A stretch of 64,000 nucleotides of DNA, taken from assembly GCF_001412215.1 (NCBI RefSeq), contig NZ_LLWP01000004.1, positions 744,001 through 808,000 of the forward strand, in the 5' to 3' direction. Position numbers and translations under genes: made by a program. Positions 10,315 through 19,197 of the stretch are shown here, piece by piece. Every line of letters starts with the position of its first letter. The stretch's first letter is position 1. Origin of the DNA: Pedobacter sp. Hv1. Lineage in GTDB: Bacteria; Bacteroidota; Bacteroidia; Sphingobacteriales; Sphingobacteriaceae. Under the pieces are notes generated by a model. The model was not told the DNA's origin and did no database searches. It was given only the letters and a program-made list of their open reading frames with translations.

Positions 10315-10474
10315 AAAAGCGTTTGTGTTAAGAATAAACCCTGCTCTACTTAAAGAAATAGAGCAATGGGCAGCAAGTGAATTTCGAAGCACGAATGGGC
10401 AGATTGAATACCTGCTCAATGAAGCTATTAAAGCGAAGAAGAAAGGCAGAAGCAAAAAAGAAAATTTGGACTAG
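10298..10474 (+). CDS. Small Arc-like ribbon-helix-helix protein
   Basis: A 58-residue protein. ATG at 10298-10300, stop TAG at 10472-10474, overlapping the previous gene by 17 bases in another frame. The sequence KKAFVLRINPALLKEIEQWA followed by EFRSTNGQIEYLLNEAI matches the Arc pattern: one beta strand, helix A, a turn rich in polar residues and helix B, with a basic tail (KAKKKGRSKK). It probably dimerises to bind DNA, possibly as autoregulator of the SPFH operon; this is inference. Confidence 0.82.
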   Translation: MSEKDKKAFVLRINPALLKEIEQWAASEFRSTNGQIEYLLNEAIKAKKKGRSKKENLD

Positions 10475-10644
10475 GCTTTAATTATCCATATTTAATCTTT
10501 TTACTGCAAACCAAGGGTTTAAAATGCATTAAACCATTCTATTTCACAAAGCTACGCCTGATCAATTACTCAAAATCAAACATTTTTGCGGTAATCTGTG
10601 CTCAATTACCTAAATTGCGCCCACCAAATATTTAAAAATATAAT

Positions 10645-11823
10645 ATGAGAGACGTAGTAATTGTAGCTGCTGTTAGAACGCCCGTTGGCAGTTTTGGCGG
10701 TTCATTATCAGGATTTTCTGCTACCCAATTAGGTGGTTTTGCCATTAAAGCGGCTGTAGCAAAGGCTGGTTTAGCTCCAGAAAGTATTCAAGAAGTTTAC
10801 ATGGGTAATGTATTGTCTGCTAATTTAGGCCAAGCACCTGCAACACAAGCAGCTAAGTTTGCTGGTTTACCAGATGTACCTACCACAACCATTAATAAAG
10901 TTTGTGCTTCTGGCACCAAAGCAATTATGTTGGCTGCACAAAGTATTGCCCTAGGTCAAAACGAAATTGTAGTAGCAGGTGGTATGGAAAGCATGAGCAA
11001 TGTACCTTATTACTTAGATAAAGCCCGTAATGGTTACCGTTTAGGACATGGTCAAATTACTGATGGCCTAATTAAAGATGGTTTGTGGGATGTTTATAAT
11101 GATTACCACATGGGATCTGCTGCAGAGCTTTGTGCAGAAACTTGCCATATTACCAGAGAAGATCAAGACAATTTCGCTATAGAATCGTACAAAAGAGCAC
11201 AAGCGGCACAAGCAGCTGGCAAGTTTAACGAAGAAATTGTTGCTGTAGAAATTAAAGACCGCAAAGGCGAGGTTACTTTATTTGATAAAGATGAAGAACC
11301 AGCGGCCGTAAAATTTGATAAAATACCAAGCTTAAAACCAGTATTTAAAAAAGATGGTACCGTTACTGCTGCAAATGCTTCAACCTTAAATGATGGTGCT
11401 GCTGCCTTAGTATTAATGAGTGCCGATAAAGCGAAAGAAATGGGTATTGAACCATTGGCTAAAATTTTAGCTTATGCCGATGCACAACAAGCACCAGAAT
11501 GGTTTACTACTGCCCCATCTAAAGCAATTCCTTTAGCCCTAAGCAGAGCAGGTTTAAGCACTGCTGACGTAGATTTCTTTGAAATTAACGAAGCATTTTC
11601 AGTAGTTTCTTTAGCTAATAATCAAGAATTAAGTTTAAAAGAAAACCAGGTGAATGTAAATGGTGGCGCTGTTGCCATTGGGCACCCACTTGGCGCATCT
11701 GGGGCCAGAATTGTAGTAACTTTACTTTCTGTTTTGGCACAAAACAATGGAAAAATTGGTGTGGCTGGTATTTGTAACGGCGGTGGCGGTGCAAGTGCAA
11801 TAGTTATCGAGAATTTACGTTAA
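10645..11823 (+). CDS. Acetyl-CoA C-acetyltransferase (thiolase)
   Basis: 392 residues, the usual length. Catalytic residues are all present: Cys87 in [10 protein letters not shown] (acylated nucleophile), His347 in [10 protein letters not shown] and Cys377 in CNGGGGASA. The N-terminal [11 protein letters not shown] and [12 protein letters not shown] motifs are typical of biosynthetic or degradative acetoacetyl-CoA thiolases. It reversibly joins two acetyl-CoA to acetoacetyl-CoA in the cytosol. The SCOT CoA-transferase genes at 30-31.7 kb could feed it with acetoacetyl-CoA. A secreted protein of unknown function follows after 18 bases. Confidence 0.93.
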   Translation: MRDVVIVAAVRTPVGSFGGSLSGFSATQLGGFAIKAAVAKAGLAPESIQEVYMGNVLSANLGQAPATQAAKFAGLPDVPTTTINKVCASGTKAIMLAAQSIALGQNEIVVAGGMESMSNVPYYLDKARNGYRLGHGQITDGLIKDGLWDVYNDYHMGSAAELCAETCHITREDQDNFAIESYKRAQAAQAAGKFNEEIVAVEIKDRKGEVTLFDKDEEPAAVKFDKIPSLKPVFKKDGTVTAANASTLNDGAAALVLMSADKAKEMGIEPLAKILAYADAQQAPEWFTTAPSKAIPLALSRAGLSTADVDFFEINEAFSVVSLANNQELSLKENQVNVNGGAVAIGHPLGASGARIVVTLLSVLAQNNGKIGVAGICNGGGGASAIVIENLR

Positions 11824-11841
11824 CACCCAAAAACAGCTTTG

Positions 11842-12771
11842 ATGATTAAAGCCTTCAGCAGCAAGATATTAATTCTATTAATCGTATGTTGTGCAACTAC
11901 AAAACTAAGTGCACAATATACGGTTACTACCGACAACAAATCTAAGCTAAGCGCTTATCAAGATTCTTTGCTTACACTGAGCGAAGAAACCTTTACTGCC
12001 AAAGACAACCTTTCTCGTTTTGAAAAAAATGCAGCTTTTGTTAAAAAGCTGGTCACTGCATTAAAAATAAACGGGTCATTTAATTACGATTTCGATTCTT
12101 TAAAACGCATTTCTGTTTTAAAATCACCAGATCAATCTTTTCGGATCATTACCTGGTTTATACCAACTGATGAAGGTAATTACCGCTATTATGGCACCAT
12201 CCAAATGGCTACACCAAACGGGAGCTTGAAATTATTCCCTTTAACAGACGACACCAACAATTTAATTGATGCAAATGCAGTAACTAGCCATAAAAATTGG
12301 CTTGGTGCTCGTTACTATGAAATTTTGCCAGTAATTGTAAACGGAAAACAACCTTATTTCCTCCTTTTAGGCTGGAAAGGTAATGACCAAAAAACAACCA
12401 AAAAAATAATCGAGGTTTTATCCTTCGAAAAGGGAGAGCCTGTTTTTGGGAAAAACATTTTTGAACCCGTTAAAAATTCCCCTTTAAAAAACAGGGTTGT
12501 ATTTGAGTACAATAAACAAAATGCAATGACCTTAACTTTTGATAAAAAGGTGAACATGATTGTTTTTGACCATTTGGTACCCTACGATCCAAAAATGGTT
12601 GGAAAATTTGAATTTTATGCCTCAGACTCAAGTTTTGACGGCTTTAAATTGGTTTATGGCAAATTATCTCTCTCAGAAAATATACAGTTAAAAAATGATG
12701 CTTCTGCCAATGATGAATTATACGGCAGACCAACTAAAGCATCTACTGTAATCATTAATCAAAATCACTAA
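11842..12771 (+). CDS. Secreted protein of unknown function
   Basis: 309 residues from ATG 11842 (a TTG directly before it is less likely). An N-terminal signal peptide ends near LSAQ. The mature part has many aromatic and polar residues, for example RIITWFIPTDEGNYRYYG and KNWLGARYYEILPV, and reads as a beta-rich periplasmic protein. I do not recognise a named domain; similar proteins are common in Bacteroidota. It is 18 bases downstream of the thiolase gene. Confidence 0.7.
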   Translation: MIKAFSSKILILLIVCCATTKLSAQYTVTTDNKSKLSAYQDSLLTLSEETFTAKDNLSRFEKNAAFVKKLVTALKINGSFNYDFDSLKRISVLKSPDQSFRIITWFIPTDEGNYRYYGTIQMATPNGSLKLFPLTDDTNNLIDANAVTSHKNWLGARYYEILPVIVNGKQPYFLLLGWKGNDQKTTKKIIEVLSFEKGEPVFGKNIFEPVKNSPLKNRVVFEYNKQNAMTLTFDKKVNMIVFDHLVPYDPKMVGKFEFYASDSSFDGFKLVYGKLSLSENIQLKNDASANDELYGRPTKASTVIINQNH

Positions 12772-12845
12772 ATATTCAGGAATGGGCAATATTTGGTACT
12801 ATCGCCTCCTGTTTTTATATTGCAAATTGTTTGAAGCCAAAAATT

Positions 12846-14507
12846 ATGTCAAAATCAATTACTACAAAACATCCTAAAGGATTAAAATTTCTCTTTTTAT
12901 CAGAAATGTGGGAACGTTTCGGTTATTATTTAATGATCGGAATTTTTACACTTTACCTCAAAGATGTAAAAACAGGGTTTGCGATGACAGAGGCCGAATC
13001 GGCCGATTTATATGGCACTTTCATTGCATTGGTATTTTTAACCCCATTTTTAGGAGGTTTAATTGCCGATAGGTATCTCGGTTATGCCAAATCAATTATC
13101 ATTGGGGGATTAATGATGGGTATTGGTTATTGCCTTATGGGTGTGCACAGCTTAACCATGTTGTATGTGGCCATGACCTTGGTTATTTTAGGAAATGGAT
13201 TTTTCAAACCCAATATTTCTACCCTACTTGGAAATATCTATTCTACGCCAGAACATGAGGATAAGAAAGATGATGGTTATAACATTTTCTACATGGGCAT
13301 TAACGTTGGTGCCTTTATCTGTAATTTCTTTGGTGCCGCCCTATACATTATGCTGGGATGGGAATATGCATTTTTCGCTGCCGGAATAGGGATGTTTATT
13401 GGCGTGGTTGTATTTATCAGCGGGCTAAAACATTACAGGGCTTTCGATATTAAAAAAGGCGTAACCAAAGACGATATGCCTTTTCTTAAAATTATCTTAT
13501 TAATTCTATTGCCTTCTGTAGTTGCGGGCGTAATTGGTTGGGTATTGCCAAGTAAATTATTAGGGCATCCCTTGGTAGGTTCTACCTCTACTGATGCCTT
13601 TATTTTCGCCTGTTTACCAGTAATCTATTTCTACAGCACCTTATTTTTCAAAGCCAACAAAGAGGAAAAACGGCCTATTGCTGCTTTATTAACCATTTTT
13701 GCTGTGGTAATTTTATTTTGGGCCGTATTTAAACAAAATGGAACTGCATTAACCACTTGGGCCGATCGTTATACAGATAGAGAATTAACAAATCCAGTAG
13801 CAAAAAACACTTTCTCTAGCTTAAGTTTATCTCAGAATGTAACCTATCAAAAAGATAGCATTGCCTTATACGACAATGCATTCCGTTTACAAAAACAAGA
13901 TGGCGTGGTATTGAAAGAGTTCAACTACCCTACTTATTTCAAAAATGTACCAGCTGCTAAACTTCCGCAAGAAGGCGGAAAAGTAGAGCTTTGGGCAACC
14001 AATTTAAGCCAATCGATTAACCCGGCATGGGTAATTCTACTTACTCCATTAGTTGTTGCCTTTTTTAGCTGGCTAAGACGCAGAGAAAAAGAACCAAGTA
14101 CAGCTACAAAAATCATATTCGGACTATTGATCTCTGCCATTTCTGTACTGGTAATGGTGGCTGCTGTTTATGCTGGCAACAATGGTTCTGAAAAAGTATC
14201 TGTATTATGGCTCATGGGCAGTTATGGAGTGATTACCATCGGTGAACTATTCTTAAGCCCAATGGGACTTTCTTTGGTTTCTAAACTAAGTCCTACCAGA
14301 ATTACTTCATTAATGATGGGTGGATGGTTTTTGGCTACCTCAATAGGAAACAAACTTTCTGGGGTACTCTCTACCCTATGGGATACTTATAGCGATAAAT
14401 CTAACTTCTTCTGGGTTAACTTTACCTTATTGACCTGTTCGGCCGTTATCGGTTTCGTACTCTTAAAATGGCTAAATGGCATTATGAGAGAGAAGGGGAT
14501 AAAATAG
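12846..14507 (+). CDS. POT-family proton-dependent peptide transporter
   Basis: 553 residues from ATG 12846; an in-frame TTG at 12831 would add five residues and is less likely. The POT proton-coupling motif ExxER is present near the N-terminus (SEMWERFGYY), as is the family signature around GGLIADRYLGY and NGFFKPNIST. About 12-14 membrane helices, with a long polar loop of about 100 residues (near residues 300-385, WADRYTDRELTN onward) before the last helices. Imports di- and tripeptides with protons. A second POT gene lies 71 bases downstream, so the two may form an operon. Confidence 0.92.
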   Translation: MSKSITTKHPKGLKFLFLSEMWERFGYYLMIGIFTLYLKDVKTGFAMTEAESADLYGTFIALVFLTPFLGGLIADRYLGYAKSIIIGGLMMGIGYCLMGVHSLTMLYVAMTLVILGNGFFKPNISTLLGNIYSTPEHEDKKDDGYNIFYMGINVGAFICNFFGAALYIMLGWEYAFFAAGIGMFIGVVVFISGLKHYRAFDIKKGVTKDDMPFLKIILLILLPSVVAGVIGWVLPSKLLGHPLVGSTSTDAFIFACLPVIYFYSTLFFKANKEEKRPIAALLTIFAVVILFWAVFKQNGTALTTWADRYTDRELTNPVAKNTFSSLSLSQNVTYQKDSIALYDNAFRLQKQDGVVLKEFNYPTYFKNVPAAKLPQEGGKVELWATNLSQSINPAWVILLTPLVVAFFSWLRRREKEPSTATKIIFGLLISAISVLVMVAAVYAGNNGSEKVSVLWLMGSYGVITIGELFLSPMGLSLVSKLSPTRITSLMMGGWFLATSIGNKLSGVLSTLWDTYSDKSNFFWVNFTLLTCSAVIGFVLLKWLNGIMREKGIK

Positions 14508-14578
14508 TTACAAAAAATATAAATAAACTTACTTAATTTGCAATTTAAACTAAACACACAAACACCTAAACTAAAAAC

Positions 14579-16165
14579 ATGGCAATAGAAAATTCTTCCA
14601 GCCTAGGCCAAGATCAGGTCTTAGATTTACACCTAGAAAATAGTGGCGTAGCAACCGATAAATTGATCAATCATCCAGTAGGACTATTCGTATTATTCTT
14701 CACAGAAATGTGGGAAAGGTTTAGTTACTATGGAATGAGGGCCTTATTGGTACTCTTTTTAGTAAGCGAGGCCAGTAAAGGTGGTTGGGCATGGACTAGA
14801 CCCGAAGCTTTAAGTTTGTATGCATGGTATACTGGCTTGGTTTATTTGACACCAATTATTGGTGGTCTAATTGCCGATAAGTTAACAGGCTACAGAAAAG
14901 CAGTTATTTTGGGTGCGTTAATTATGACCCTTGGACATGCTGCCATGGCAATGGAAGGGCTAAACATGAATTTCTTCTATCTAGGCCTTGTTTTAATGAT
15001 GGCTGGAAATGGCTTGTTCAAACCGAATATTTCTTCAATGGTTGGACAATTATACCCTGCCATTAGTGATAAAAAAGATGCAGCTTATACCATCTTCTAC
15101 ATGGGTATCAACTCTGGTGCATTTTTGGGTATTTTAATGTGTGGTTATGTAGGCGAAAAAATTGGCTGGCACTGGGGATTTGGTCTAGCTGGTATTTTTA
15201 TGTTCTTTGGTATGCTACAGTTCTATTTCGGACAGAAAATATTCGGTGTAATTGGATCAGCCCTAAATACCGTAACTAAAAAAGTAGAGAACAAAGTAGA
15301 GGAATTGCCTAAAAAAGTGGTTACCGAAAGGTTATTGGTAATTTTCGTCCTATCAATCTTTACCATTTTCTTTTGGATGGTATTTGAACAAGCAGGTGGA
15401 TCAATGACCATTTTTGCTAAAGATTATACCTTAAGGAACTTAAATGGAAATGCAGGTACAATTTTTAGATGGGCAGATGCAGCCTTAACTATTTTCCCAT
15501 TATTGGCAGTTTCTGTAGTATTATTTGGCTTAGCACAAAAAATCTTTAAAAAATATCCTGCAACTATTATTTTCACAACTTTAAGTTTCATTATCATTTG
15601 GGGGTTAGCCATTTGGAAAGTGCAAAAAGAGTTCACAGCTGTGAACACTGAGGTTCCAGCTTCTTGGTTTGGTATATTAAACTCGTTTTTCATTGTGTCT
15701 TTGGCACCATTCTTCTCTAAATTATGGGAAACTAAATTTAACCCAAGCGGACCAGTTAAATTTGGTTTAGGATTAATTTTTGTAGGCTTAGGCTTTGCCG
15801 GGCTGGCTTATGGTGGTAAAGATATCGCTGCAGGTGCATCGGTAGCACAAGTGAGTATGTTTTGGTTAATTTTTGCTTATTTCTTCCATACTGTAGGCGA
15901 ACTTTGTGTGTCTCCGGTTGGTTTATCTTATGTAAGTAAATTAGCCCCAGCTAAATTAGTTGGATTAATGTTTGGCGTATGGTTTACTTGTACAGCTATT
16001 GGAAATTGGTTAGCTGGAAAAACTGGTGGTTTAATTGATAAAATCAGTACCGAATATTCTATCTCTACTTTCTTTTTAATATTTACGATTATCCCTGTTG
16101 TAGCAGGATTACTTTTGTTCTTATTAAATCCATTATTGCGCAAGTGGATGAATGGAGTTCATTAA
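14579..16165 (+). CDS. POT-family proton-dependent peptide transporter
   Basis: 528 residues. ExxER motif TEMWERFSYYGMR, followed by GGLIADKLTGYRKA and NGLFKPNISSMVGQLY, both POT signatures. It carries an extra roughly 25-residue N-terminal cytosolic tail and a charged central loop (VTKKVENKVEELPKKVV). It shares overall layout with the upstream transporter but is clearly diverged, suggesting different substrate preference or pH range. An intrinsic terminator follows 22 bases after the stop. Confidence 0.93.
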   Translation: MAIENSSSLGQDQVLDLHLENSGVATDKLINHPVGLFVLFFTEMWERFSYYGMRALLVLFLVSEASKGGWAWTRPEALSLYAWYTGLVYLTPIIGGLIADKLTGYRKAVILGALIMTLGHAAMAMEGLNMNFFYLGLVLMMAGNGLFKPNISSMVGQLYPAISDKKDAAYTIFYMGINSGAFLGILMCGYVGEKIGWHWGFGLAGIFMFFGMLQFYFGQKIFGVIGSALNTVTKKVENKVEELPKKVVTERLLVIFVLSIFTIFFWMVFEQAGGSMTIFAKDYTLRNLNGNAGTIFRWADAALTIFPLLAVSVVLFGLAQKIFKKYPATIIFTTLSFIIIWGLAIWKVQKEFTAVNTEVPASWFGILNSFFIVSLAPFFSKLWETKFNPSGPVKFGLGLIFVGLGFAGLAYGGKDIAAGASVAQVSMFWLIFAYFFHTVGELCVSPVGLSYVSKLAPAKLVGLMFGVWFTCTAIGNWLAGKTGGLIDKISTEYSISTFFLIFTIIPVVAGLLLFLLNPLLRKWMNGVH

Positions 16166-16187
16166 TAAAAAATTTAACAACATTTAA

Positions 16188-16225
16188 CCAAAAGCCCGCA
16201 AAGAAATTTCGGGCTTTTGGTTTTT
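16188..16225 (+). terminator. Intrinsic terminator after the POT pair
   Basis: Perfect 11-bp stem CCAAAAGCCCG / CGGGCTTTTGG with an 11-base loop, followed by five T. Confidence 0.88.
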
Positions 16226-16242
16226 AATCCCTAATTTTGTTC

Positions 16243-16279
16243 ATCCGTAGTCAATGGTTAAACAATCCATAGTCAATGG
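16243..16279. repeat. Two 15-base direct copies, ATCCRTAGTCAATGG
   Basis: ATCCGTAGTCAATGG (16243-16257) and ATCCATAGTCAATGG (16265-16279) differ by one base. Same word family (TAGTCAATGG / CCATTGACTA) as the intergenic block at 40.6 kb. Confidence 0.8.
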
Positions 16280-16300
16280 CCATTAACCCCAAACAAACTT

Positions 16301-17029
16301 GTGTCAGATAGCTTAGTCATTATCCCTACTTATAACGAGAAAGAGAACATCGAAAAAATTATACGTAAAGTTTTTTCTTTAAACTATGCTTTCCACCTCC
16401 TGATCATTGATGATGGTTCTCCAGACGGCACTGCAGACATTATTAAAACACTACAGTTAGAGTTTCCTAAACAATTGCACTTAGAAGAACGTAAAGGTAA
16501 ACTTGGTTTAGGAACTGCTTATATCCATGGTTTTAAATGGGCATTGTCTAGAAATTATGAATATATTTTTGAGATGGATGCCGATTTCTCTCATAATCCA
16601 GAAGATTTGATCAGGTTACGTGAGGCCTGTGTAAATGGTGCCGATTTGGCCATCGGTTCACGCTATGTAAAAGGAGTAAACGTAGTGAACTGGCCAATGG
16701 GAAGAGTACTGATGTCGTATTTCGCCTCTATGTACGTTCGCTGGATTACCAGAATCGACATTCAAGATGCAACTGCAGGTTTCAAATGTTACCGCAGGTT
16801 GGTATTGGAAACTATTCCTATGCACAAAATCAAATTTGTAGGTTATGCTTTTCAGATTGAGATGAAATTCACGGCCATAAAGTATGGTTTTAATGTGGTA
16901 GAAGTGCCCATCATTTTTACCGACCGCACAGAAGGAACTTCTAAAATGAGTACAAGAATATTCAGGGAAGCTTTTTTAGGAGTGATCCAAATGAAAGTAA
17001 ACAGCTGGTTCCGTAATTATAGTCGTTAG
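16301..17029 (+). CDS. GT2 polyprenol-phosphate mannosyltransferase-like glycosyltransferase
   Basis: 242 residues from GTG 16301, which places the first strand directly at the start (MSDSLVIIPTYNEKENI). The GT2 DxD motif is EMDADFSHNP, and the segment FKCYRR...VGYAFQIEMKF is typical of dolichol/polyprenol-phosphate mannose synthases (Dpm1 type). It lacks the C-terminal membrane helices found in some homologues. It would charge a lipid carrier with a hexose from a nucleotide sugar at the cytoplasmic face. The GT117 protein at 40.8 kb belongs to a family that uses such lipid-linked sugars; a link is speculative. Confidence 0.87.
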   Translation: MSDSLVIIPTYNEKENIEKIIRKVFSLNYAFHLLIIDDGSPDGTADIIKTLQLEFPKQLHLEERKGKLGLGTAYIHGFKWALSRNYEYIFEMDADFSHNPEDLIRLREACVNGADLAIGSRYVKGVNVVNWPMGRVLMSYFASMYVRWITRIDIQDATAGFKCYRRLVLETIPMHKIKFVGYAFQIEMKFTAIKYGFNVVEVPIIFTDRTEGTSKMSTRIFREAFLGVIQMKVNSWFRNYSR

Positions 17030-17036
17030 TTTTAAG

Positions 17037-17156
17037 TAGTTCAGAGTCTGCAGTCCTCACTCTAGAGTCCAGAGTACGCGGTCACCCCCCCCCCTTCTGT
17101 AAGCTATTCATTATTGACTTCAGACTATAGACTCAAGACTATTGACTAAAGACTAA
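17037..17156. repeat. Degenerate short-word repeats and a C10 tract
   Basis: The gap after the glycosyltransferase holds words such as AGAGTCTGCAGTC, AGAGTCCAGAGT, GACTTCAGACTATAGACT, CAAGACTATTGACTAAAGAC. A run of ten C lies at 17085-17094. No coding potential. Confidence 0.7.
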
Positions 17157-17658
17157 CATCCCTACCCGCTCTAATCATCTCTCCAAAATTATATTTTTCG
17201 GCCATTGCCTTTACAATCATAACCAGTCTTTTGGTTCTCGTTACTTCTGTTTTAGCCGTATTTAACCAATTGATAAAATAGTTCTGATGTGATTTTGACA
17301 TCGATAAAAATTGCTTCAACAACACTTCTTCATCAGCCAAGCAAATTTCCAGATCATCGGGCATTTCAATCTTAAAATCAGCATCAAAGCTTAAATTCAA
17401 CTCAACCTTTGCACCTGCTTCTTTTCCAAGTTGTTTACGCAAGGGCTTATTGAGTGCCATGATAAAATCGCCTTCGCCAATGGGCAACAAACCTATGCCA
17501 TTAATTTCAACCCGATCTATGGTCCCTTTAACCCTTATGCTTCGCCTTTCGCCAGGTTTAATCTGATCGGCAACGGCATTCGGAATAAAAACATAAGACC
17601 ATCCGGTTTTTTCACCATTGCTTTCAAATCTTTCTATTTCGGCTTTAAGATTAATCAT
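17146..17658 (-). CDS. YdeI/OmpD-associated family protein with DUF1905 domain
   Basis: 170 residues. Residues of about 1-95 match DUF1905 (FIPNAVADQI, RVKGTIDRVEINGIGLLP, MALNKPLRKQLG), a small beta-barrel. Residues of about 110-165 form the helical 'bacteriocin-protection, YdeI or OmdA' region (SKSHQNYFINWLNTAKTEVTRTKRLVMIVKAM). The biochemical role of this family is not established. It is a single gene surrounded by repeat-rich gaps. Confidence 0.8.
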   Translation of the reverse strand: MINLKAEIERFESNGEKTGWSYVFIPNAVADQIKPGERRSIRVKGTIDRVEINGIGLLPIGEGDFIMALNKPLRKQLGKEAGAKVELNLSFDADFKIEMPDDLEICLADEEVLLKQFLSMSKSHQNYFINWLNTAKTEVTRTKRLVMIVKAMAEKYNFGEMIRAGRDVSL

Positions 17659-17707
17659 ATTTTAAAGATAATAGAAGAAACACAATCGAACAAAGCCTTT
17701 GTAAAAT

Positions 17708-17813
17708 AAACCTGATTAACGTGGATGTCGATTTTTCTTCGGTAGTAACAAAAGCCTGCCTGCGGTAGGCAGGCGAGGCGGCATTTGCCAAACCGCAGTA
17801 ACATCGTTTTCAG
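17708..17813. repeat. Dispersed repeat, copy 1
   Basis: Shares with copy 2 the cores GTCGATTTTTCTTCGG(T/C)AGT, TAACAAAAGC, GCATTTGCCA and a TTTTTCAG-like end. Copy 1 has an insertion built around the hairpin GCCTGCCT-GCGGT-AGGCAGGC (17754-17774). Confidence 0.75.
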
Positions 17814-18070
17814 AAATCTTTATAACCTATTCAGTTAGCCCGATCTATTCCCTATTCCCCATTTCCTACCAATTTTAAATACTAACGTCTATCTCTTTTT
17901 TAGATTTGAAAATCAGTTTCCGAGCTCTTTTTAACGATAGCCGGGCTTTCCATTGCAATCTTTTTGTGCTTCGCAGCAAAAAGGATTTTCATTTCAATCC
18001 CGTTTATAGAACGCAGGCTTATGCAACTATTTAGGTCTGCTTTTGCCAAGAACCACTGGTTTTGTTAGCT

Positions 18071-18158
18071 AAACCCGATTGACGTGAATGCCGATTTTTC
18101 TTCGGCAGTAACAAAAGCGGGACTGCATTTGCCATGCAGCAATGACATTCTTTTTCAG
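18071..18158. repeat. Dispersed repeat, copy 2
   Basis: Same orientation as copy 1, 360 bases away. The internal hairpin insertion of copy 1 is absent; GCATTTGCCATGCAGCAATGACA replaces the corresponding end, itself with a small GCATTTGCCATGC inverted repeat. Confidence 0.75.
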
Positions 18159-18184
18159 TTTTTTTAAATAGCAATAGAAGTCTC

Positions 18185-18250
18185 TCTACCTATTTTCTAT
18201 TCCCTATTTCCCATTTACTATTTTCTATTCCCCATTCCCTATTTCCTCCC
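18185..18250. repeat. CTATTCCC-family short-word repeats
   Basis: Runs of CTATTTTCTATTCCCTATTTCCCATT type words ending in a C-rich stretch just before the next stop codon. Same family as 54.1 kb and 61.6-61.95 kb. Confidence 0.75.
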
Positions 18251-18252
18251 CC

Positions 18253-19107
18253 CTAAAATTTCTCCTCTATCCCTAAACCAAAGAGCGCAAAGTCATATTT
18301 AACAGGGTCTGCGGCATCAAATGCCTTCAGTTTATCGGTCAACTCTACAGCAGTTAGCCAATCCGTTTGTTTCCGGTTGATCAATTTTAATTTTCGCGCT
18401 ACCCTATCAACATGCACATCGCAAGGACAAACTAGTGCCGACATTGGAATGGTATTCCACACCCCAAAATCTACCCCACAGTTGTCTTTCCGCACCATCC
18501 ACCTTAAAAACATATTTAGGCGTTTACAGGTCGATTTCTGCAATGGTGATGAAATATGTTTAATGCTTCGTCTAGGAAAATCTGGTAGACTAAAAAAGTA
18601 GGTTCTAAAATGATTGAGGGCTTTTTCTGCAGTAAAGTCTTCTATTTTAAATTGGTTTAGCATACAAGCCGATGAAGAGAGTTCAATTTCGACCTCATTA
18701 AACTCAGGCAAATAAGCCGAATTAAAAGTTTGTGGTGGTAAAAAAGCAGTTTCTAAACTATTCGATTTGGTATAATGGTAGTTGAAAAAAGAAACAAAAT
18801 ACAACAGGTCTGTATCGTTAAACGTACGGTGTTTAAAACCTAGCAATCCTTTCAGGTCGTGATCACTATGGTGCAGCATAAACTGATAAGGCTGGTTATC
18901 CATCCTTAAAAACAGCTCATTACATTTGTTGATGATCGTTTTACGTTGCCCCCAAGCTAAAATTGCTGCAAAAAATGCAGCAATTTCAATATCTTGTTTC
19001 AATGTATATTGATGTGGAATACAAATTGGATCATTAGTAATAAAGCCTGGCTGATTGTATTGCGCAACTTTATAATCCAAAAAATCTTTCAATTCTAAAA
19101 ATTCCAT
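18253..19107 (-). CDS. TIGR02757 family protein, function unknown
   Basis: 284 residues, mostly helical. Matches the conserved TIGR02757/DUF2400 family: IPHQYTLKQDIEIAAFFAAILAWGQR near the N-terminus, then SPLQKSTCKRLNMFLRWMVR and the conserved cysteine-rich segment VWNTIPMSALVCPCDVHVDRVARKL. The last part recalls helix-hairpin-helix DNA glycosylase-like folds, but no activity is established. Nothing in the neighbourhood points to a pathway. Confidence 0.85.
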   Translation of the reverse strand: MEFLELKDFLDYKVAQYNQPGFITNDPICIPHQYTLKQDIEIAAFFAAILAWGQRKTIINKCNELFLRMDNQPYQFMLHHSDHDLKGLLGFKHRTFNDTDLLYFVSFFNYHYTKSNSLETAFLPPQTFNSAYLPEFNEVEIELSSSACMLNQFKIEDFTAEKALNHFRTYFFSLPDFPRRSIKHISSPLQKSTCKRLNMFLRWMVRKDNCGVDFGVWNTIPMSALVCPCDVHVDRVARKLKLINRKQTDWLTAVELTDKLKAFDAADPVKYDFALFGLGIEEKF

Positions 19108-19114
19108 TCCAATA

Positions 19115-19196
19115 TTTTAATTGTTTAATTGCAGAATTGTTTAAACTGGTTAAATGAGCAATTAACCAATTTAAACAATTAAACAGTTAACCTCTA
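19115..19196. repeat. Inverted AATTGTTTAA-type words
   Basis: AATTGTTTAATTGCAGAATTGTTTAAACTGGTTAA is followed by TTAACCAATTTAAACAATTAAACAGTTAA, forming a long imperfect inverted repeat between two minus-strand genes. It could act as a terminator-like hairpin for the upstream gene. Confidence 0.65.
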
Positions 19197-19197
19197 G

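Larger units (their letters stand above)
17659..18252. other. 594-base non-coding gap rich in dispersed repeat sequence
   Basis: No plausible gene on either strand. It contains two copies of a related element (17708-17813 and 18071-18158), a 21-base inverted repeat at 17754-17774, an intervening GC-richer stretch (about 17900-18070) and CTATTCCC-type short words at 18185-18250. Confidence 0.7.

Noticed and set aside
17659-18252. Pseudogene of an IS element
   Set aside because: No transposase fragments in six frames and no terminal inverted repeats or target duplications; kept as a dispersed repeat only.
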